A stretch of 7,905 nt of DNA from Bacillota bacterium (GTDB taxonomy: Bacteria > Bacillota > Clostridia > Oscillospirales > Ethanoligenentaceae). Made by a program: the position numbers and the translations under genes. How positions within the stretch are numbered: the first letter of the stretch is position 1; each line of letters starts with the position of its first letter. The stretch spans positions 1 through 7,905 of the forward strand of contig JAEWAE010000058.1 of the NCBI GenBank assembly GCA_023391835.1, read 5' to 3'. Of the stretch, positions 5,371 to 7,905 are shown in pieces. Under the pieces are notes generated by a model. It was not told where the DNA came from and made no database searches. It worked only from the letters and a program-made list of their open reading frames with translations.

Positions 5371-7725
5371 GTGGCGGATATTAACGGCGTAACTCTGAAC
5401 GCAGGCTCCGGCCCGACCGTCCATTACACCATTACCTATTCCAAGAGCCGACCGAACAACAGCCAGATGACCTATAACTTCACCATCTCCGCCGCTCTGG
5501 GTTCCTCCGGCTCCTACATTCACAGCGGCTACGCCCTGCTCTGCACCATGACGGTCAACGGCTCGTCGGCGCAGGTGCGCATCAAGGCGGCGGACGGCGA
5601 TGACTGGGACGGAACCGCACCGAGGCTCCGCTATGTCACGGTTACCTGCGCTTCCACGTCCGGGAACACCGCACAGGGGGTGCGGTTTCAGGTAGTATCG
5701 GACGGGCGGCTGTCGCTTTCTTCCGGGGTCATCGACAATTCGGGCTACACGGTGCAAAGCTCGGAGCTTCTTACCACGGCCTGCGGCGCGCCAACCTCCT
5801 GCTCGGTCAGCCCGATTCTCGCGGAGGGAAACGTGACGCTTTCCTGGAGCGGAGCCTCGAGCGGCATAGGTAACGCGATCTCCAGCTATGAAATTCAGTA
5901 CAGCGATTCCACGGACAGTTCCACCTGGGGCGCTTGGACAGCGCTGACGACAGCGACTACCACGGCTTCCAGCGGCAGCGTATCTGTTGCGCCGCCCCCG
6001 ACGCGTGGCAATTACCGCAGATTCCAGGTGCGAACGCGCGGCGCGGCGGGAGCGAGCTACTATTCGGGATGGAAAATATCCACGAACTCCGTCCGCAGAA
6101 ATACGGCGCCGAAGCCCGCGATATCGGCGGTCGCCACTCCCGCGACCTACAGCAGTGAGACGATTACGCTGACATGGAGCGGAGCGTCGGGTGGCACCAG
6201 CACGGTCAAGGGCTACCAGCTCGCCAGCCGCACATCATTGGACAACAGCACCTGGGGCGCGTGGAATGTGCTGACCACGCTGACGCTGTCAGCCAGCGGC
6301 GGTAGCTATAACCCTGCTGTCTCAAGCACGCCGGGAACGTATACGCAATTCGGCGTCTGGACAATTGACGCGTTGGATGTCTACTCGGCGGAAGTCATCA
6401 GCAACAGCATTTTCTGCGATGTGACCGCTTGCGGAGCACCGACACTTTGCTCGGTGAGCGCGGCATTGGCCGAGGGCAACGTCACCCTTTCGTGGAGCGG
6501 CGCGACGTCCGGCGCGGGGAACGCCATCACCTCCTACGAAATCCAATACAGCGACTCGACCGACAACAGCGTCTGGGGAGACTGGACGGCACTGATGACG
6601 GTGAACACCACCGCGACAAGCAACAGCGTCAGCGTCAGCCCGTCGGGCACAAGAGGAAATTATCGCCGCTTCAGAGTGCGAACCTGCGGCGCCGCCGGTG
6701 AAAGCTACTATTCCGATTGGACGGTGTCCGGCAACACCGTACGGAAAAACACACTGCCAACGCCGCCGGTATCCTTTACCGCCGCGCCCACAATCTATGA
6801 GGGCAGCGTTGTAATCATCACATGGAGCGGCGCGGCGCCGGGCACGAGCGCCATCAAACAGTATGTCATTCAGCGCGCGACCTCCACAGACGGGACGAAC
6901 TGGTCGGCATACGAGGCTCTTACAATTGTTGTTTCGGGCTTAACCTCGGGAGCGTATACGGCGAACGCCTCTCAGATAGCCGGGACATATACCCGTTACC
7001 GCATCAGTGTAACCGATACCTTAGACGCTGTTTCCGCTTATGTCGTCAGCGGAGCGGTGAAGAAAAACAGCCCTCCGACCGCTCCGACAATCATCTGTCC
7101 GGCGTCCGGAGCTTCCAGTTACAATACCACTCCGCGCTTTCTGATTACAACGGGCGTCGAGCCGGACGGTCAGTCGCAGATGGTGGAAGTGAAAATCGAC
7201 GCGGGCGCTTGGATCAACAGCGTGGACAATCCCGAAAGGTTTTCCACCGGCGGCTACCTCGGCAACGGTGCTAAAACGGTGTTTCAGCCGCAAACGCTGG
7301 CGGCGGGAAGCCACTCCATCACTATCCGCTGTCTCGACAGCGATACCGAGTCGGCAAGCCCCGAGGTGACGCGCACGTTCACGGTTCTGCCGACGCCCTT
7401 CGAAACGATCACCGCGAACGAAACCCATGTGAAAGCGGCTCATATCCAAACACTCCGCACAGCTGTAAATATGGCGCGAAGCTATTACAACCTGCCGCCA
7501 GCGGCTTGGAGCGAGGAAATCGCCGCAGGAAAGACGGCGGTCAAAAATTGGCCGGTTCATATCACGGAGCTTCGAAAGGCCATTGAGCCTGTCATTGCGG
7601 TGATCAACGGTTTCGATTCCTCCTCGGTCTTCGATGTCCCGCCCATAACATGGCTGCCCATCGGCACCGGCCGACCCAAAGCGGCGGTCATGAATCAGCT
7701 TCGGGAGCTGCTCCTGTCCCTGTAG
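5371..7725 (+). CDS. Modular tail fibre / adhesion protein with four FN3-like domains
   Basis: A 784-residue protein starting at GTG. Residues 1-136 are a beta-rich N-terminal domain (VHYTITYSKSRPNNSQMTYNF...), resembling N-termini of some phage minor structural proteins. Four fibronectin-III-like domains follow at 137-245, 246-352, 353-461 and 462-567, each with a (T/I)(L/I)(S/T)WSGA strand, a tyrosine-bearing strand (YEIQYSDSTD or similar) and a W-x-A/D-(W/Y) turn. Residues 568 to about 674 are an Ig-like domain (PRFLITTGVEPDGQSQ, AAGSHSITIRCLDSD). Residues 677-784 form a mostly helical domain with three K...LR motifs and three tryptophans. There is no signal peptide or anchor, as expected of a virion protein. 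Position after the baseplate genes and before the holin fits the fibre or receptor-binding slot. FN3 and Ig domains in phage tails often bind cell-surface glycans; a receptor for this one cannot be told from sequence. No enzymatic domain is seen. Confidence 0.88.
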   Translation: MADINGVTLNAGSGPTVHYTITYSKSRPNNSQMTYNFTISAALGSSGSYIHSGYALLCTMTVNGSSAQVRIKAADGDDWDGTAPRLRYVTVTCASTSGNTAQGVRFQVVSDGRLSLSSGVIDNSGYTVQSSELLTTACGAPTSCSVSPILAEGNVTLSWSGASSGIGNAISSYEIQYSDSTDSSTWGAWTALTTATTTASSGSVSVAPPPTRGNYRRFQVRTRGAAGASYYSGWKISTNSVRRNTAPKPAISAVATPATYSSETITLTWSGASGGTSTVKGYQLASRTSLDNSTWGAWNVLTTLTLSASGGSYNPAVSSTPGTYTQFGVWTIDALDVYSAEVISNSIFCDVTACGAPTLCSVSAALAEGNVTLSWSGATSGAGNAITSYEIQYSDSTDNSVWGDWTALMTVNTTATSNSVSVSPSGTRGNYRRFRVRTCGAAGESYYSDWTVSGNTVRKNTLPTPPVSFTAAPTIYEGSVVIITWSGAAPGTSAIKQYVIQRATSTDGTNWSAYEALTIVVSGLTSGAYTANASQIAGTYTRYRISVTDTLDAVSAYVVSGAVKKNSPPTAPTIICPASGASSYNTTPRFLITTGVEPDGQSQMVEVKIDAGAWINSVDNPERFSTGGYLGNGAKTVFQPQTLAAGSHSITIRCLDSDTESASPEVTRTFTVLPTPFETITANETHVKAAHIQTLRTAVNMARSYYNLPPAAWSEEIAAGKTAVKNWPVHITELRKAIEPVIAVINGFDSSSVFDVPPITWLPIGTGRPKAAVMNQLRELLLSL
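5779..7071 (+). repeat. A-B-A-B duplicated FN3 pair
   Basis: Two tandem units, 5779-6426 (648 bases) and 6427-7071 (645 bases), each encode an A domain followed by a B domain. The two A domains (residues 137-245 and 353-461 of the fibre) align without gaps over 109 residues with 83 identities by hand count, including ACGAPT-x-CSVS, LAEGNVTLSWSGA and SYEIQYSDSTD. The two B domains are much more diverged. The boundary of each A domain is marked by a V-R-[R/K]-N-T end and each unit begins with the cysteine pair C-G-A-P-T-x-C. The pattern implies duplication of a two-domain unit rather than four single-domain copies. Confidence 0.85.
7399..7722 (+). repeat. Three related K...LR helical motifs at the fibre C-terminus
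   Basis: Within the last 108 residues of the fibre three short segments resemble one another: VKAAHIQTLRTAV (codons from 7429), VKNWPVHITELRKAI (from 7540) and PKAAVMNQLRELL (from 7675). Each has a lysine followed 8-10 residues later by LR and a hydrophobic helix. The second and third are preceded by a tryptophan and a glycine turn (AAWSEEIAAGKT, ITWLPIGTGR). The likeness is by eye and spacing varies, so this is a degenerate internal repeat rather than an exact one. Confidence 0.6.
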
Positions 7726-7803
7726 CTGAACAACTCTTTTTCAGCGCTCCCGCTGCGGTGGGAGCGCTTTTTCATACACAAATTCATAAACGGAGGTTTT
7801 GAA
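7726..7803 (+). other. Intergenic spacer between tail fibre and holin genes
   Basis: This 78-base gap is the only non-coding stretch of note. It contains the terminator and, at 7792-7796, a GGAGG ribosome binding site 7 bases before the holin ATG. The AT-rich part between them (about 7773-7790) is short, and I could not identify a convincing -35/-10 promoter pair. Confidence 0.75.
7743..7772 (+). terminator. Intrinsic (Rho-independent) terminator after the fibre gene
   Basis: AGCGCTCCC (7743-7751) pairs perfectly with GGGAGCGCT (7760-7768). The stem can extend by a G-U and a C-G pair to 11 base pairs, closing on a TGCG tetraloop (7754-7757). The stem runs into a run of five T (7768-7772). 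It begins 17 bases after the fibre stop codon and would end or attenuate transcription of the tail genes before the holin. There is no matching T-run on the opposite strand, so it appears to act only in the + direction. Confidence 0.9.
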
Positions 7804-7905
7804 ATGAAAGAAGTTTGGACTTGGATTCAGATAGGGCTTGCGGCGGTGGGCGGCTTCCTCGGCTGGTTTGTCGGGGGCTTTGACGGCTTTCTCTACGCGC
7901 TGCTC
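7804..7905 (+). CDS. Phage holin, toxin secretion / phage lysis family, 3' partial
   Basis: The first 34 codons of a gene that runs off the right edge. The peptide has a short charged start (MKEVWTW), then a hydrophobic helix broken by the glycine-rich GGFLGWFVGGFDGFLYALL. The G-G-x-D-x-x-x-x-x-L-L pattern is the N-terminal signature of the small Firmicutes holins related to TcdE/UtxA (holin 4_1 type), which are usually about 130-150 residues with several membrane segments. Such holins permeabilise the cytoplasmic membrane at a timed moment to release the endolysin. Position right after the fibre gene is typical, with an amidase or other endolysin expected beyond the window. The start is supported by a GGAGG 7 bases upstream. 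Only one membrane segment is visible, so the family call rests on a short stretch plus context. Confidence 0.8.
   Translation, partial: MKEVWTWIQIGLAAVGGFLGWFVGGFDGFLYALL

Noticed and set aside
6429..6701. Out-of-frame plus-strand open frame in the FN3 region
   Set aside because: It is made of Arg- and Gln-rich low-complexity sequence; the main frame encodes obvious FN3 domains.
7773..7791. Possible promoter in the AT-rich stretch before the holin
   Set aside because: No -35/-10 pair with suitable spacing could be identified, and the stretch is too short to hold a full promoter downstream of the terminator.

Overview
This window is a piece of a tailed-phage or prophage genome: the tail tip and adhesion end of a siphovirus-type morphogenesis module, followed by the start of the lysis module. 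Every gene is on the + strand, packed almost without gaps. Strong AGGAGG-type ribosome binding sites, one matching the full anti-Shine-Dalgarno sequence, and the protein families point to a Firmicutes host, probably a Clostridia-class anaerobe. Base composition is clearly above 50% GC by eye, so a low-GC Clostridium is less likely than an Oscillospiraceae- or Lachnospiraceae-like host. The host assignment is inference.

Layout: (1) positions 1-2093, the tape measure protein, missing its N-terminus at the window edge, with a TP901-type core and an array of hydrophobic 44-residue repeats. (2) 2106-2957, the distal tail protein (Dit, Sipho_tail family). (3) 2960-4837, a Gp37-like tail-associated (Tal) protein whose C-terminal half looks like a receptor-binding fibre tip. 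(4) 4853-5356, a small baseplate or fibre-base protein. (5) 5371-7725, a large modular fibre with an N-terminal beta domain, four fibronectin-III-like domains in an A-B-A-B arrangement, an Ig-like domain and a helical C-terminal domain with three related K...LR motifs. (6) 7743-7772, an intrinsic terminator. (7) 7804 to the right edge, the first 34 codons of a holin.

How they fit together: the tape measure sets tail length and is expelled on infection. Dit forms the ring at the end of the tail tube, and the Gp37-like protein sits below it as the hub. The two following proteins, and probably the C-terminus of the Gp37-like protein, build the host-contact apparatus. The terminator separates these late structural genes from the holin, which starts the lysis cassette.

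The overall gene order is a familiar one and I do not see a new system. What deserves a second look is architectural: the exactly periodic 44 (4 x 11) residue array in the tape measure, the receptor-tip-like extension on the Tal protein, the duplicated FN3 pair whose protein sequence is conserved despite many synonymous changes, and the three-motif C-terminal domain of the fibre. No stretch over 300 bases lacks a gene; the longest non-coding gap is 7726-7803. I see no tRNA, rRNA, CRISPR array, insertion sequence, integrase or attachment site.
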